64,000 bases of DNA from Streptomyces sp. CB01373. Lineage in GTDB: Bacteria; Actinomycetota; Actinomycetes; Streptomycetales; Streptomycetaceae. Location: the NCBI RefSeq assembly GCF_002803075.1, contig NZ_NNBK01000002.1, positions 248,001 through 312,000 on the forward strand, read 5' to 3'. The notes beneath the pieces are model-generated. The model worked only from the letters and a program-made list of their open reading frames with translations, made no database searches and was not told the origin of the DNA. Of this stretch, positions 53,861 to 62,586 are shown piece after piece. How positions within the stretch are numbered: the first letter of the stretch is position 1; each line of letters begins with the position of its first letter. A program made the position numbers and the translations under genes.

Positions 53861-53881
53861 TTTTGTGGGCCCCCGACAAAA
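53861..53881. promoter_or_regulatory. Inverted repeat in the fasR-fabD gap, candidate FasR site
   Basis: Arms TTTTGT (53861-53866) and ACAAAA (53876-53881) flank a GGGCCC centre, starting two bases after the fasR stop. FasR is known to activate transcription from the fabD promoter in S. coelicolor. Assigning this repeat to FasR is inference. Confidence 0.5.
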
Positions 53882-53883
53882 GC

Positions 53884-55089
53884 CTAGGCCTGGGGATCTC
53901 CGTCGGCCAGACGCCCAAGGATCAGTGCGATCCGCAGGGTGAACGCGGATCGTACATCGGAGGGTGACCAACCGGTGACGTCAGTCACACGTCGGAGCCG
54001 GTAGCGCACGGTGTTCGGGTGAACGAAGAGCATCCTGGCCGCGCCTTCCAGACTGCTCGCCTGCTCCAGATAGACGCTGAGCGTTTCGAGAAGAGCGGAG
54101 CCGGCTTCCTCCAGCGGTCTGTAGATCTCCTCTACCAACTGCTCCCGCGCGCCAGGGTCACCGGCGATGGCGCGCTCCGGCAGGAGATCGTCCGCCAGTA
54201 CCGGCCGCGGCGCGTCCTGCCAGGCCGAGCAGGCCTTCAGTCCGGCCGCGGCGGCCTGCGCGGACCGGGTCGCGGCGAGCAGATCGGGCACGACGGGCCC
54301 GGCGACGACGGGGCCCGGGGCATACGGCCCGATCAACGACTTGGCCACCGCCAGCGGATTGTCGCTGCCGCCCGCGATCACGACCAGCCGGTTCCCGAGG
54401 ACCCCGGTGAGCACCTGGAGCTTGGCGTGCCGGGCGGCCCGCCGGATGGCCTCCACGGTCAGCTCGGAGTCCCCGTCGGGCGCGGTCCCGAGCACCACGC
54501 ACACGTGCTCGGGAGAGTTCCAGCCCAGGGCGGCGGCCCGCGACACGGCCCCCTCGTCGGCCTCCCCGCTCAGCACCGCGTTGACGACCAGGGACTCCAG
54601 CCGGGCGTCCCAGGCACCGCGTGCCTCGGCGGCCTGCGCGTAGACCTGGGCGGTGGCGAAGGCGATCTCACGGGCGTAGACGAGCAGCGCCTCCCGGAGC
54701 GCGGACTCGTCGCCCGGCGCCGCCACCTCGTCGATGGCCGACTCCATGACCTCGATCGTGGTGCGCACCATCTCCACGGTCTGCCGCAGCGTGATCGCCC
54801 GCGTCAGCTCGCGCGGCGCGGTCCCGAACACATCGGTGGAGATCGCCTGGGGCGCGTCCGGGTGCCGGAACCACTCGGTGAAGGCGGCGATGCCCGCCTG
54901 GGCGACCAGCCCGATCCAGGAACGGTTCTCCGGGGGCATCGCCCGGTACCACGGCAGCGTCTCGTCCATCCGCGCGATCGCCTGCGCGGCCAGCGACCCG
55001 GAGGACTTCTCCAGTCTTTTCAGGGTCGCGGCATGGGGATGGACGGAGTGGACTGCGGCATCGGCCTGGCGGGTTTCGGGTTCGGGCAC
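53884..55089 (-). CDS. fasR: FasR, PucR-type activator of fatty acid synthesis genes
   Basis: 401 residues from GTG 55089. The C-terminus is a PucR-family helix-turn-helix: YLEQASSLEGAARMLFVHPNTVRYRLRRVTDVTG split around its recognition helix. The middle is the GGDEF-like region of this family (VCVVLGTAPDGDSELTVEAIRRAARHA, VLTGVLGNRLVVIAGG). Upstream of fabD it matches S. coelicolor FasR, which activates the fabD-fabH-acpP-fabF operon. No strong ribosome site precedes the start. Confidence 0.88.
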   Translation of the reverse strand: MPEPETRQADAAVHSVHPHAATLKRLEKSSGSLAAQAIARMDETLPWYRAMPPENRSWIGLVAQAGIAAFTEWFRHPDAPQAISTDVFGTAPRELTRAITLRQTVEMVRTTIEVMESAIDEVAAPGDESALREALLVYAREIAFATAQVYAQAAEARGAWDARLESLVVNAVLSGEADEGAVSRAAALGWNSPEHVCVVLGTAPDGDSELTVEAIRRAARHAKLQVLTGVLGNRLVVIAGGSDNPLAVAKSLIGPYAPGPVVAGPVVPDLLAATRSAQAAAAGLKACSAWQDAPRPVLADDLLPERAIAGDPGAREQLVEEIYRPLEEAGSALLETLSVYLEQASSLEGAARMLFVHPNTVRYRLRRVTDVTGWSPSDVRSAFTLRIALILGRLADGDPQA

Positions 55090-55184
55090 GGGGACAAGAC
55101 TGCCTCATCCGGACGTGCGTGCGTGTGGCCGGGTCTGGCCTGGGCTGCCGGGGCCCCTCACGGCCGGGCGTTACGGTGGTCCGC

Positions 55185-55847
55185 GTGACGACGGAAGTAC
55201 GGCGCGCGGCAGAGCGCTACGAGGGCGGCGAGCCGGCCGCCGGAATCACCTCCCGGCACGCCTTCTCCTTCGGCCCGCACTACGACCCGGACAACCTCCG
55301 CTTCGGCGCGATGATCGCCTGCAACGAGGAACACCTGGCACCCGGCGCCGGTTTCGACGAGCACCGGCACAGCCACACCGAGATCGTCACCTGGGTCGTC
55401 GAGGGCGAACTGACCCACCGCGACTCCACGGGCCGCGAGACGGTGGTCCGCCCCGGCGACGTCCAGCGCCTGAGCTCGGCGGGCGGCGTCCACCACGTGG
55501 AACGCAACGCAGGCCCCACCCCCCTGACGTTCGTCCAGACCTGGCTGGCCCCCCTGGAGCCCGGCGGCACCCCCTGCTACGAACTCGTCCACGGCATCGC
55601 CGACTCCACCCCGTACGCCGTCCCGGAGGCCGGCGCCATGCTCCACGTCCGCCGCCTGGCGGCGGGGGAGCGGACGGCGGTCCCGGACGCGGCGTACGTG
55701 TACGTCCATGTGGCGCGGGGCGAAGTGCGCCTGGGCGAGGATGAGTTGGGCCCGGGGGACGCGGCCCGCCTCACGTCGGCCAGGGATGCCGAGGCGGTGG
55801 CCCTGACGGACGCGGAGCTGCTGATGTGGGAGATGGCGGCCGGCTGA
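55185..55847 (+). CDS. Pirin-like bicupin protein
   Basis: 220 residues from GTG 55185. TACGGT at 55172-55177, seven bases before the start, and lack of a ribosome site suggest leaderless expression. The N-terminal cupin has HEHRHSHTEIVTWVVEGELTHRD (reads FDEHRHSHTEIVTWVVEG) and the metal-ligand pattern of pirins; the second cupin is degenerate (AAYVYVHVARGEVRLGED). Some pirins oxidise flavonoids such as quercetin, others are redox cofactors of regulators; the role here is open. Confidence 0.85.
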   Translation: MTTEVRRAAERYEGGEPAAGITSRHAFSFGPHYDPDNLRFGAMIACNEEHLAPGAGFDEHRHSHTEIVTWVVEGELTHRDSTGRETVVRPGDVQRLSSAGGVHHVERNAGPTPLTFVQTWLAPLEPGGTPCYELVHGIADSTPYAVPEAGAMLHVRRLAAGERTAVPDAAYVYVHVARGEVRLGEDELGPGDAARLTSARDAEAVALTDAELLMWEMAAG

Positions 55848-55872
55848 CCCCGTGAACGGGGGCGATGCCCCG

Positions 55873-56430
55873 TTACCTCCCCGGCCCCCGGCCGTCGGGC
55901 TCGTCGTCCCACCGCGGGAGCGTGACGCGCCCACTCAGCCAGTCACGGCGCAGGATCGCGTAGCCGACCGTGTCGTGGAGCGTGCCGTCCCGGTCCGGCC
56001 AGGCGTCCCGGTAGTGGGCTTCCTTGGCGTAGCCGCAGCGCAGGAAGACGCGGCGCATCGGGTGGTTGTCCTGGCGCGTGGTTCCCTCGATGCGACGGAT
56101 GTGCGGGAACTCCTCGAACAGATACCGCGTCAGCCAGGTCACGGCCTCGCGGCCGATGCCGCGCCCCCGGTGCCCGGCCCGCAGGCGAAGGTCGAACAGG
56201 GGCGTGTCGTCGGCCAGGTCCATGAGCCGGACCAGGCCGACGGGCTCCTCGGGGGCGAGGATCCAGAAGCTCCTGTTCTCCTCGCTCTCGAAGCGTCCCT
56301 CGGCGATCCACTGGCGGGCCGTGTCGCCGTCCACCTCGCTGACGCTGTGCAGCGGCCAGCTCTCACCGGTCAGGAAGCGGACCAGGGGCTCGGTGTCGTA
56401 GGGGAGCAGGCGCCGGAAAGCGATGTCCAT
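55873..56430 (-). CDS. GNAT-family N-acetyltransferase
   Basis: 185 residues from ATG 56430; no strong ribosome site. The acetyl-CoA loop is AGHRGRGIGREAVTWLTRYLF, followed by IRRIEGTTRQDNHPMRRVFLRCGYAKEAHYRDAW, the RimJ/RimL-like pattern. Substrate is unknown. Lies 16 bp downstream of the beta-lactamase-fold gene, so probably co-transcribed with it. Confidence 0.85.
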   Translation of the reverse strand: MDIAFRRLLPYDTEPLVRFLTGESWPLHSVSEVDGDTARQWIAEGRFESEENRSFWILAPEEPVGLVRLMDLADDTPLFDLRLRAGHRGRGIGREAVTWLTRYLFEEFPHIRRIEGTTRQDNHPMRRVFLRCGYAKEAHYRDAWPDRDGTLHDTVGYAILRRDWLSGRVTLPRWDDEPDGRGPGR

Positions 56431-56446
56431 GGCAGCCGGCTGGGGT

Positions 56447-57271
56447 TCAGGCGGCGCGCAGTTCGGACAGGACCGCGTCCGTGAACGGCGGCCAGGCCTC
56501 GGTCGCCCACGGGCCGAAGGCGCGGTCCGTCAGGGCGACGCAGGCCGCGCCCGCGGCGGGGTCGGTCCACAGGAACGTGCCGGACTGGCCGAAGTGGCCG
56601 AAGGTGCGGGGGGAGGAGGAAGCGCCCGTCCAGTGGGGGGACTTGGAGTCGCGGATCTCGAAGCCGAGGCCCCAGTCGTTGGGGTTCTGGTGGCCGTAGC
56701 CCGGCAGGACGCCCTTGGTGCCGGGGTACTGGACCGTCATCGCCTCGGCGACCGTGCGCGGGTCCAGCAGGCGCGGGGCCTGTATCTCGGCGGCGAAGAG
56801 GAGCAGGTCGTCGACCGTCGAGACCGCGTCCTTCGCCGGGGAGCCGTCCAGGGTCGTCCGCGTCATGCCCAGCGGGGCCAGGACCGCCTGGCGCAGGTAC
56901 TCCGCGAACGGGATGTCCGTGACCTTCGCCACATGGTCGCCGAGCTGCTCGAAGCCCGCGTTGGAGTACAGCCGCCGCTCGCCGGGCGGGGCCATCACCC
57001 GGTGTTCGTCGAAGGCCAGCCCCGAGGTGTGGGCGAGCAGATGCCGGACGGTCGCGCCGGGCGGGCCGGCCGGCTCGTCCAGCTCGATCGCGCCCTCCTC
57101 GTAGGCGACGAGCACCGCGTAGGCCGCCAGCGGCTTGGTGACCGAGGCCAGCGGGAAGGGCCGCGCGGTCGGGCCGTGGGTGCCCAGGACCGTGCCGTCC
57201 GCGCGGACCACGCCCGCCGCCGCGGTGGGGACCGGCCAGTTCTCGATCGACGCCAGGGAGTTCAACGACAT
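56447..57271 (-). CDS. Serine hydrolase of the beta-lactamase/class C family
   Basis: 274 residues from ATG 57271. Active-site SxxK is SVTK (in PFPLASVTKPLAAY), the YxN motif is YSNAGFEQLGDHVA, and a late HFGQSGTF replaces the KTG box. Such proteins include esterases and D-aminopeptidases as well as beta-lactamases; no signal peptide is seen, so a cytosolic esterase-like role is likelier than antibiotic resistance. Middle gene of a probable three-gene leftward operon with two GNATs. Confidence 0.85.
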   Translation of the reverse strand: MSLNSLASIENWPVPTAAAGVVRADGTVLGTHGPTARPFPLASVTKPLAAYAVLVAYEEGAIELDEPAGPPGATVRHLLAHTSGLAFDEHRVMAPPGERRLYSNAGFEQLGDHVAKVTDIPFAEYLRQAVLAPLGMTRTTLDGSPAKDAVSTVDDLLLFAAEIQAPRLLDPRTVAEAMTVQYPGTKGVLPGYGHQNPNDWGLGFEIRDSKSPHWTGASSSPRTFGHFGQSGTFLWTDPAAGAACVALTDRAFGPWATEAWPPFTDAVLSELRAA

Positions 57272-57290
57272 GACGTCGAGCCTATGCCGC

Positions 57291-57761
57291 TCACAGGCGC
57301 AGCCGCATCGAGGGGTCGGGCTTGCGCACGAAGCCCAGATCGGCGTAGAGCGGCGCGGCCTCGGCGGACGCGTTGAGGTCGACGTGTGCCGCGCCCCGCT
57401 CCCGGAACCAGTCCAGCAGCGACTCCATGCACGCGCGCGCGTATCCGTGGCGTCGGGCGTCCGGATCGGTCGCGACGCTGAAGACGTATCCGACCCGCCC
57501 GCGCGGATTGTCCGCCCGCCCGATCCGGTACTCCAGCGTCCCGGCCGCGAGCGAGGCCAGCGCCCCCGGCTGCTCCGGGTGATCCACGACGAACGCCGCG
57601 AAGTCGCCGTCCTGCTCGGCGAGCCGGACCTTCAGTACCGGCAGGGACTCCGCGTGCCAGTCGGTGGAAGGATCGGTGCCGTGGACCGAGTCGATCATCA
57701 CCTGGCGCAGTCGCAGCACTTCCGCGGCGTCCTCGGGCTCGGCACGTCGTACGAGACTCAT
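57291..57761 (-). CDS. GNAT-family N-acetyltransferase
   Basis: 156 residues from ATG 57761. Acetyl-CoA-binding segment VFSVATDPDARRHGYARACMESLLDWFRERG, followed by HVDLNASAEAAPLYADLGFVRKPDPSMRL. A typical stand-alone acetyltransferase; the substrate is unknown. Ends 19 bp before the beta-lactamase-fold gene starts. Confidence 0.87.
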   Translation of the reverse strand: MSLVRRAEPEDAAEVLRLRQVMIDSVHGTDPSTDWHAESLPVLKVRLAEQDGDFAAFVVDHPEQPGALASLAAGTLEYRIGRADNPRGRVGYVFSVATDPDARRHGYARACMESLLDWFRERGAAHVDLNASAEAAPLYADLGFVRKPDPSMRLRL

Positions 57762-57829
57762 GACCGGCACGCTAACGACCCCGCACGTCCCGCGTCGCGC
57801 GCATTTTCCGCCCCGGTGCCGGGCCCGGC

Positions 57830-57860
57830 TTGCCTGGAGCGCACTCGAAAGTCATAGCGT
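57830..57860 (+). promoter_or_regulatory. MerR-type promoter with 19-bp spacer
   Basis: -35 TTGCCT (57830-57835), 19-bp spacer containing GGAGCGCACTC, -10 TAGCGT (57855-57860). The long spacer is the hallmark of MerR-family activation. The -10 ends seven bases before the MerR start codon, implying a leaderless transcript and autoregulation. Confidence 0.65.
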
Positions 57861-57867
57861 TGAGGTC

Positions 57868-58341
57868 ATGACGGTGACGCAGACCACGGCCGTGACCATC
57901 GAGAAGACGGAGGAAGCCCCCACCGGCGCCGACCTCTGTTCCGCCCCGCCCCGGCGGCACCCACGCCCCGACGGGCAGGACGGATACACGATCAGCGAGG
58001 TCGTCGCCTTCACCGGGCTGACGGCCCACACCCTGCGCTGGTACGAGCGGATCGGCCTGATGCCCCACGTCGACCGCTCGCACACCGGCCAGCGCCGGTA
58101 CACCAACAGCGACCTCGACTGGCTCGACCTGGTCGGCAAGCTCCGGCTGACCGGGATGCCGGTCGCCGACATGGTCCGGTACGCGGAGCTGGTGCGCGAG
58201 GGCGAGGGCACCTACGGCGAGCGGTGCGCGCTGCTGGAGGCGACCCGCCGGGACGTCCTGGCCCGGATCGGCGAACTCCGCGACACGCTGGCGGTACTGG
58301 ACCGCAAGATCAGCTTCTACGCGGACGCCGGACGACACTGA
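57868..58341 (+). CDS. MerR-family regulator of the adjacent aldo-keto reductase
   Basis: 157 residues from ATG 57868. After a disordered 35-residue start, the winged helix reads YTISEVVAFTGLTAHTLRWYERIGLMPHVDR with the wing HTGQRRYTNSDLDWL. A C-terminal coiled coil (TRRDVLARIGELRDTLAVLDRKISFY) mediates dimerisation. There is no metal-binding cysteine cluster, so it senses something other than metal. Precedes an aldo-keto reductase by 72 bp, a pairing common in actinobacteria. Confidence 0.9.
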   Translation: MTVTQTTAVTIEKTEEAPTGADLCSAPPRRHPRPDGQDGYTISEVVAFTGLTAHTLRWYERIGLMPHVDRSHTGQRRYTNSDLDWLDLVGKLRLTGMPVADMVRYAELVREGEGTYGERCALLEATRRDVLARIGELRDTLAVLDRKISFYADAGRH

Positions 58342-58413
58342 GCGGCGGAAGCGCCCCCGAGACGCCGCGAATTCCTGAGAAGACGCACGCTCCTGAGAAA
58401 CGGAGACAACGCG

Positions 58414-59436
58414 ATGACCGAAAGCAGGATCCCGACCGTACGGCTGGGTGAGGAGGGACCGGAGGTCGGCGTACAGGGCCTCGGCTGCATGGGCATGAGC
58501 TTCGCCTACGGCCCCGCGGACGCGGAGGAGTCCCGCGCCGCCCTGGAACGCGCCCTGGAACTGGGCGTGACCCTCTACGACACGGCCGACGCCTACGGAC
58601 GGGGCGAGAACGAGCGGTTCCTCGCGCCCTTCCTCAAGGCGCACCGGGACGAGGTCGTGATCGCCACCAAGTTCGCCCTGTCGATCCCGCCGGACGAGCC
58701 GAACAGGCGGATCATCCGCAACGACCCGCCGTACATCCGGCAGGCCGTCGAGGCGAGCCTGCGGCGCCTGGACGTCGACGTGATCGACCTCTACTACATG
58801 CACCGCCGCGACGTGAACGTCCCGATCGAGGAGAGCGTCGGGACCATGGCCGACCTGGTGCGCGAGGGCAAGGTGAGGCACCTGGGCCTGAGCGAGGTCA
58901 CGGCCGGCGAGCTGCGGGCCGCGCGGGCCGTGCACCCGATCGCCGCGGTGCAGTCGGAGTGGTCGCTGTTCAGCCGCGACATCGAGGCACATGTGGTGCC
59001 CGCGGCGCGCGATCTCGGCGTGGCGCTGGTGCCGTACTCGCCGCTCGGCCGGGGCTTCCTGACCGGCCGGTTCGTCGACGCCGAGAAGGATCTGACCGGC
59101 GACGACCTCCGCCGCACCATGCCCCGCTTCCAGGGGGAGAACGCGGTGGCCAACGCCGCCCTGCTGGAGCCGGTCCGCACGGTCGCAGAGGCCCACGGAG
59201 CCTCGCTCGCGCAGATCGCGCTGGCCTGGGTGCAGCAGCAGTCGTCCGTGCACGGCCTCCCGGTCGTCCAGATCCCCGGCACCCGCAGGGCGAGCCGGGT
59301 GGAGGAGAACGCGGCGGCGACCCGGATCGCCCTGACGGACGAGGAACTGGCGCTGCTTGAGCCGATCGCCGCGAAGGTGTCGGGGCCGCGTTACGCCGAC
59401 ATGTCGTTCACGTCGCGAAGCCGGGAGGAGCGGTAG
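58414..59436 (+). CDS. Aldo-keto reductase
   Basis: 340 residues from ATG 58414 with GGAGAC upstream. TIM-barrel NADPH reductase of the YajO/AKR13 type. Tetrad: Asp in TLYDTADAYGRGENE, Tyr in the same segment, Lys in VVIATKFAL, His in IDLYYMHRRDVNVP. C-terminal NADP-binding region is VQIPGTRRASRVEENAAA. Likely detoxifies reactive carbonyls under control of the adjacent MerR protein. Confidence 0.92.
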   Translation: MTESRIPTVRLGEEGPEVGVQGLGCMGMSFAYGPADAEESRAALERALELGVTLYDTADAYGRGENERFLAPFLKAHRDEVVIATKFALSIPPDEPNRRIIRNDPPYIRQAVEASLRRLDVDVIDLYYMHRRDVNVPIEESVGTMADLVREGKVRHLGLSEVTAGELRAARAVHPIAAVQSEWSLFSRDIEAHVVPAARDLGVALVPYSPLGRGFLTGRFVDAEKDLTGDDLRRTMPRFQGENAVANAALLEPVRTVAEAHGASLAQIALAWVQQQSSVHGLPVVQIPGTRRASRVEENAAATRIALTDEELALLEPIAAKVSGPRYADMSFTSRSREER

Positions 59437-59463
59437 CCCCGCGGCTCGGCCGAGCGGTAACTC

Positions 59464-60318
59464 CTACAGCTCGGAGAGGAGTTCCGCCTTCTTCAGCGAG
59501 AACTCCTCGTCGGTGACCAGCCCCGCCCGATGAAGCTCCCCGAGGTGCCGGATCCGTTCCGCGATGCCGGCCGGGTTCCGGTGCGGGGCCGGCACCGGTA
59601 CCGGCGTCGCCGGACCCCTCTCCCGCACCGCCGCCAGGACGGCTGCGGCGAACGGCAGTGACTCGTGCACCGGCCCGTATCCGAGCCCGAACACCACCGA
59701 GGCCGGATCCTGGTCCGGCTGCGACAGCGGCGCGGCGGCGGCCGGATCGCGCGGCAGCAGCCGCAGATGCCCCTCGAAGGCCTCGGGCGAGCGCCACTCC
59801 ACCCCTCCCATGTCGGCGACGGGGAAGCTCTGGTCCCCGGCCTTCCACTTGGCCGAGGACGCTCCCGTCCGGGACCACCGGAACCGCACCGCCGTACCGT
59901 CGAAGGACGCCTTCCCGTCGTACGCCTTGAACTGGAGCGGGGCCTCCGGTGCCGCCACCAGGTGGCGGTCGGCCGGTCCGCTCGCGAAGAGCCGGGCGCG
60001 CAGTCGCTCGGCGTAGCGCTCGGCCGGTGTCTCCTGTTCGGCGGGCAGCACCAGGCGGTACGGGTCGCAGCTCTCCTTGAGCTGCCCGTCGGCCGCGTCC
60101 ATCAGCGGGTCGGCGCCCGGTCTGGGCTCGGCACGCAGGACCATGGTGCCGCGGCGCCCCGCGCCGAGCGTCACGCCCGCGAGGGCCGCCAGCGGGATCC
60201 TGCGGGTTCCGAGGACCTGGAAGAGCTTGGGTGTTCGAATCCCCCGTTCGTAGCGGATGAGCACGGAATCGGACTCGAACTCCCAGGCAGCATGAAATCC
60301 GGCCAGTACATCACCCAT
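59464..60318 (-). CDS. DUF4429 protein with C-terminal SHOCT domain
   Basis: 284 residues from ATG 60318 (an ATG nine bases earlier is also possible; neither has a good ribosome site). Two PH-like DUF4429 repeats: residues 5-100 begin FHAAWEFESDSVLIRYE, and residues 125-225 begin LQFKAYDGKASFDGTAVRFRW. A Pro-rich linker leads to the SHOCT helix pair IRHLGELHRAGLVTDEEFSLKKAELL. Probably a membrane- or oligomer-associated scaffold; no enzymatic motif is seen. Function unknown. Confidence 0.83.
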   Translation of the reverse strand: MGDVLAGFHAAWEFESDSVLIRYERGIRTPKLFQVLGTRRIPLAALAGVTLGAGRRGTMVLRAEPRPGADPLMDAADGQLKESCDPYRLVLPAEQETPAERYAERLRARLFASGPADRHLVAAPEAPLQFKAYDGKASFDGTAVRFRWSRTGASSAKWKAGDQSFPVADMGGVEWRSPEAFEGHLRLLPRDPAAAAPLSQPDQDPASVVFGLGYGPVHESLPFAAAVLAAVRERGPATPVPVPAPHRNPAGIAERIRHLGELHRAGLVTDEEFSLKKAELLSEL

Positions 60319-60384
60319 GCGGCTCATCGTAGGGGGCCGGGGCTCCTTCGTCCCTCCCCGGGCGGACCGCAGTTCCTGCTGTCT

Positions 60385-61602
60385 CTACGCGCGTCCGGCC
60401 GGAGTCGCACCGGACAAATCCGCCCGGCATCCGTCGTCGTCATGTGCGCACCGCACCGAGCCGTACGCGCCGACCCCGATCTCGGCGAAGTTGGCCAGGC
60501 TGTCGGTGCCCGGCTCGAAGTAGCCGGCGTGGCCCTTGGCGCCCTGTGCCGAGAGAACCCGTGCCCCGAACGCCGGGGAGACCGGGTCGGCGCCGTGGCC
60601 GAGGCCGCCGAGTTCGAGGTAGGGCACGTCCTGGATCCAGTCGGTGGCGTCCCGCATCGCCCACACCCGGGCGGAGGTGTGCAGGTGGGAGGCGCTCTGC
60701 ACGCGCATGCCCGGGCTGGCGGCCACCGCTATGTCGGAGACCCGCCGCGGCAGGGCACGCGCGGCCACGCCGCACACCACCGACCCGTAGCTGTGGCAGA
60801 ACAGCGAGACGGAGGAGTCGCCGGGCAGCCCCCGCAGCAGCTTGTTCAGCCGCACCGCGCCCTCCGTGGCGCGCATCGCCGTGGCCGCGTCCACGCCGAG
60901 TCCGCTCGGCGAGGTGTAGTCGGCCCAGGCGATCACGGCCGTACGGGTCGACGGGTCCGCCTCGCGCTCCGCCGCGTACAGCGACTTCGCCATGCCGAAC
61001 GGCGCCGAGTACGGGCGGTAGGTCTTCCGGAAGGTGATCAGGTCGGTGTCGACGCCGGGGACGACGACGGAGACCCGTTCGGCCCTGCGCAGGTCGCCGA
61101 AGACCTCGGCGACCCGGCCCGAGCCCTCGGGGTCGAAGGCCAGGATCTGCCGGTCCTTCGCCATCAGCGAGGTGTAGCGCTGCATGCGGCGGCCCGCGTC
61201 CTGCTGCCCGGCCGGCGAGAGCCGGCTGTCGTGCGTGCGGGCCTGCTCGGCTCTGCACGCCTGGCGCAGCGCGATGCGGTTGGCCTGGTAGCGCAGCCCG
61301 ACCGGGGCGCCGTCCATGTTGCCGACCGCGAGCGGATAGCGACGGGCGAGCCGGGCGCGGTCCTGTGCGCCGAGCGAGCCGAAGAAGCGCCGCAGCAGAT
61401 CGGGGGAGGCGTCCGCGTCCGGCAGCCGGTGCCCGTGCAGGTGGCCGTGGTCCCAGGCGGTCTGCGACGCCTGGAGGGCGGTGGTCCCGCGATGGCCGCG
61501 CACCGCGGTCCAGCCGGTGGTGGCCAGCATCACGAAGACCACGGCCAGCGCGAGCAGTGCGCGCCAGACGTTGAGTTGTGGGGAGGCGTCGAAGGAAGTC
61601 AC
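60385..61602 (-). CDS. DUF1023 alpha/beta hydrolase, membrane-anchored or secreted
   Basis: 405 residues from GTG 61602. One N-terminal hydrophobic segment (VWRALLALAVVFVMLATTGW) anchors or exports it. The hydrolase domain has VVVPGVDTDLITF, the nucleophile elbow SLFCHSYGSVVCG, and a late His in QGAKGHAGYFEPGTDSLAN. Members are abundant in Streptomyces and uncharacterised; an extracellular esterase or lipase role is plausible. TAGTGT close to the start and no ribosome site suggest a short or absent leader. Confidence 0.82.
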   Translation of the reverse strand: MTSFDASPQLNVWRALLALAVVFVMLATTGWTAVRGHRGTTALQASQTAWDHGHLHGHRLPDADASPDLLRRFFGSLGAQDRARLARRYPLAVGNMDGAPVGLRYQANRIALRQACRAEQARTHDSRLSPAGQQDAGRRMQRYTSLMAKDRQILAFDPEGSGRVAEVFGDLRRAERVSVVVPGVDTDLITFRKTYRPYSAPFGMAKSLYAAEREADPSTRTAVIAWADYTSPSGLGVDAATAMRATEGAVRLNKLLRGLPGDSSVSLFCHSYGSVVCGVAARALPRRVSDIAVAASPGMRVQSASHLHTSARVWAMRDATDWIQDVPYLELGGLGHGADPVSPAFGARVLSAQGAKGHAGYFEPGTDSLANFAEIGVGAYGSVRCAHDDDGCRADLSGATPAGRA

Positions 61603-61623
61603 TGGAAGGACACACTAGGAGAA

Positions 61624-61636
61624 CGAGACGGTCTCG
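61624..61636. promoter_or_regulatory. 13-bp palindrome in the DUF1023 promoter region
   Basis: CGAGAC-G-GTCTCG is a perfect palindrome about 22 bp upstream of the start codon. It is next to the TAGTGT box, so it would overlap the promoter and could act as an operator. Confidence 0.35.
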
Positions 61637-61751
61637 CGTTAACCGAGTGACAGGTATCACGTTTCGAGCGGTGTGACGGTGACCTCAGCCGGTGAGCGTG
61701 TCCAAGGTCCGGCGGGCGTACGGCAGTTCAAGATCGGCGGAATGTGCCGGT

Positions 61752-62444
61752 TCAACGCTGCGGGCTCGTGCGCCAGTTCCCGGTGAGCGCGGGTCCCACC
61801 TGATCGAGGTACGCGGCGGTGAGTTCGCGCATGGCCTCCGCGCCGGCGTTTTCACGCGTGCTCCACTGGCAGCTCGTCACGCGCATCACCGCGCCGAACA
61901 CGGCCACCGCCAGCCGCGGCCGCGGGTCGGTGTCCACGTCGAGGCCCTCGCGCTCGGCGAGCAGCCGCGCGATCTGCTCCTCGGTCTCCGCCGAGCGCCG
62001 CAGATGCTCGGCGAGCAGGGCCGGCGTCGACTCGATCACCCGGAACATGCGCAGATACAGCTCCACGGGCACGACGCTCCCCACGGCGTCGCTGATCGTG
62101 TCCCAGCCCTCCAGCAGGCTCCGGCGCAGCGCCTCCAGCGGAGCCTCCCCGGGCGGCCGGGCGCGCAGCGAGTCGACGAAGTGCGCCTCCACCATCTCCT
62201 GCACGGCGAAGGCGGCCTCCTCCTTGCCCGGGAAGTAGCGGAAGAAGGTGCGCTGGGAGACGTCGACGGCCTCGGCGATCTCGTCGACCGTCGTCCGTTC
62301 GTACCCCTGGGCGGTGAACAGTTCCAGCGCCGCCCGCAGCAGTGCGTCGCGGGTGCGCCGCTTCTTGCGTTCGCGCAGTCCCGGCCGTGCCGCCGTCCGT
62401 GACAGCGTCCGTGGCGCCGTCCCGGCGGTCCCCGCCGTCTCCAT
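61752..62444 (-). CDS. TetR-family regulator, probably of the divergent MFS exporter
   Basis: 230 residues from ATG 62444 with GGAGAGG upstream. N-terminal helix-turn-helix: RRTRDALLRAALELFTAQGYERTTVDEIAEAVDVSQRTFFRYFPGKEEAAF (broken by the turn after EIAEAVDV). The C-terminal ligand domain is variable, as usual. Divergent from an MFS gene; the shared spacer has GTCAGT-type repeats and a TATAGT box (leftward strand, about 62508-62513) that could be its own -10. Confidence 0.9.
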   Translation of the reverse strand: METAGTAGTAPRTLSRTAARPGLRERKKRRTRDALLRAALELFTAQGYERTTVDEIAEAVDVSQRTFFRYFPGKEEAAFAVQEMVEAHFVDSLRARPPGEAPLEALRRSLLEGWDTISDAVGSVVPVELYLRMFRVIESTPALLAEHLRRSAETEEQIARLLAEREGLDVDTDPRPRLAVAVFGAVMRVTSCQWSTRENAGAEAMRELTAAYLDQVGPALTGNWRTSPQR

Positions 62445-62549
62445 GGACCTCTCCGGACCTCTTTCCCGCACCGCTTCCCCGAACGCGAACCGTTTCCCCT
62501 GATCAGACTATAGGGGAGTGACACGTCAGTTACCGACTTGTGAATTGGT

Positions 62550-62579
62550 TTGTCGTTTGTCAGTGACTGTCATTAGCCT
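62550..62579 (+). promoter_or_regulatory. Promoter of the MFS exporter, leaderless arrangement
   Basis: -35 TTGTCG (62550-62555), 18-bp spacer, -10 TAGCCT (62574-62579), then seven bases to ATG 62587. The palindrome CAGTGACTG (62561-62569) falls between the boxes. GTCAGT repeats at 62525 and 62559 are candidate TetR contacts. Confidence 0.55.
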
Positions 62580-62586
62580 CGAATGT

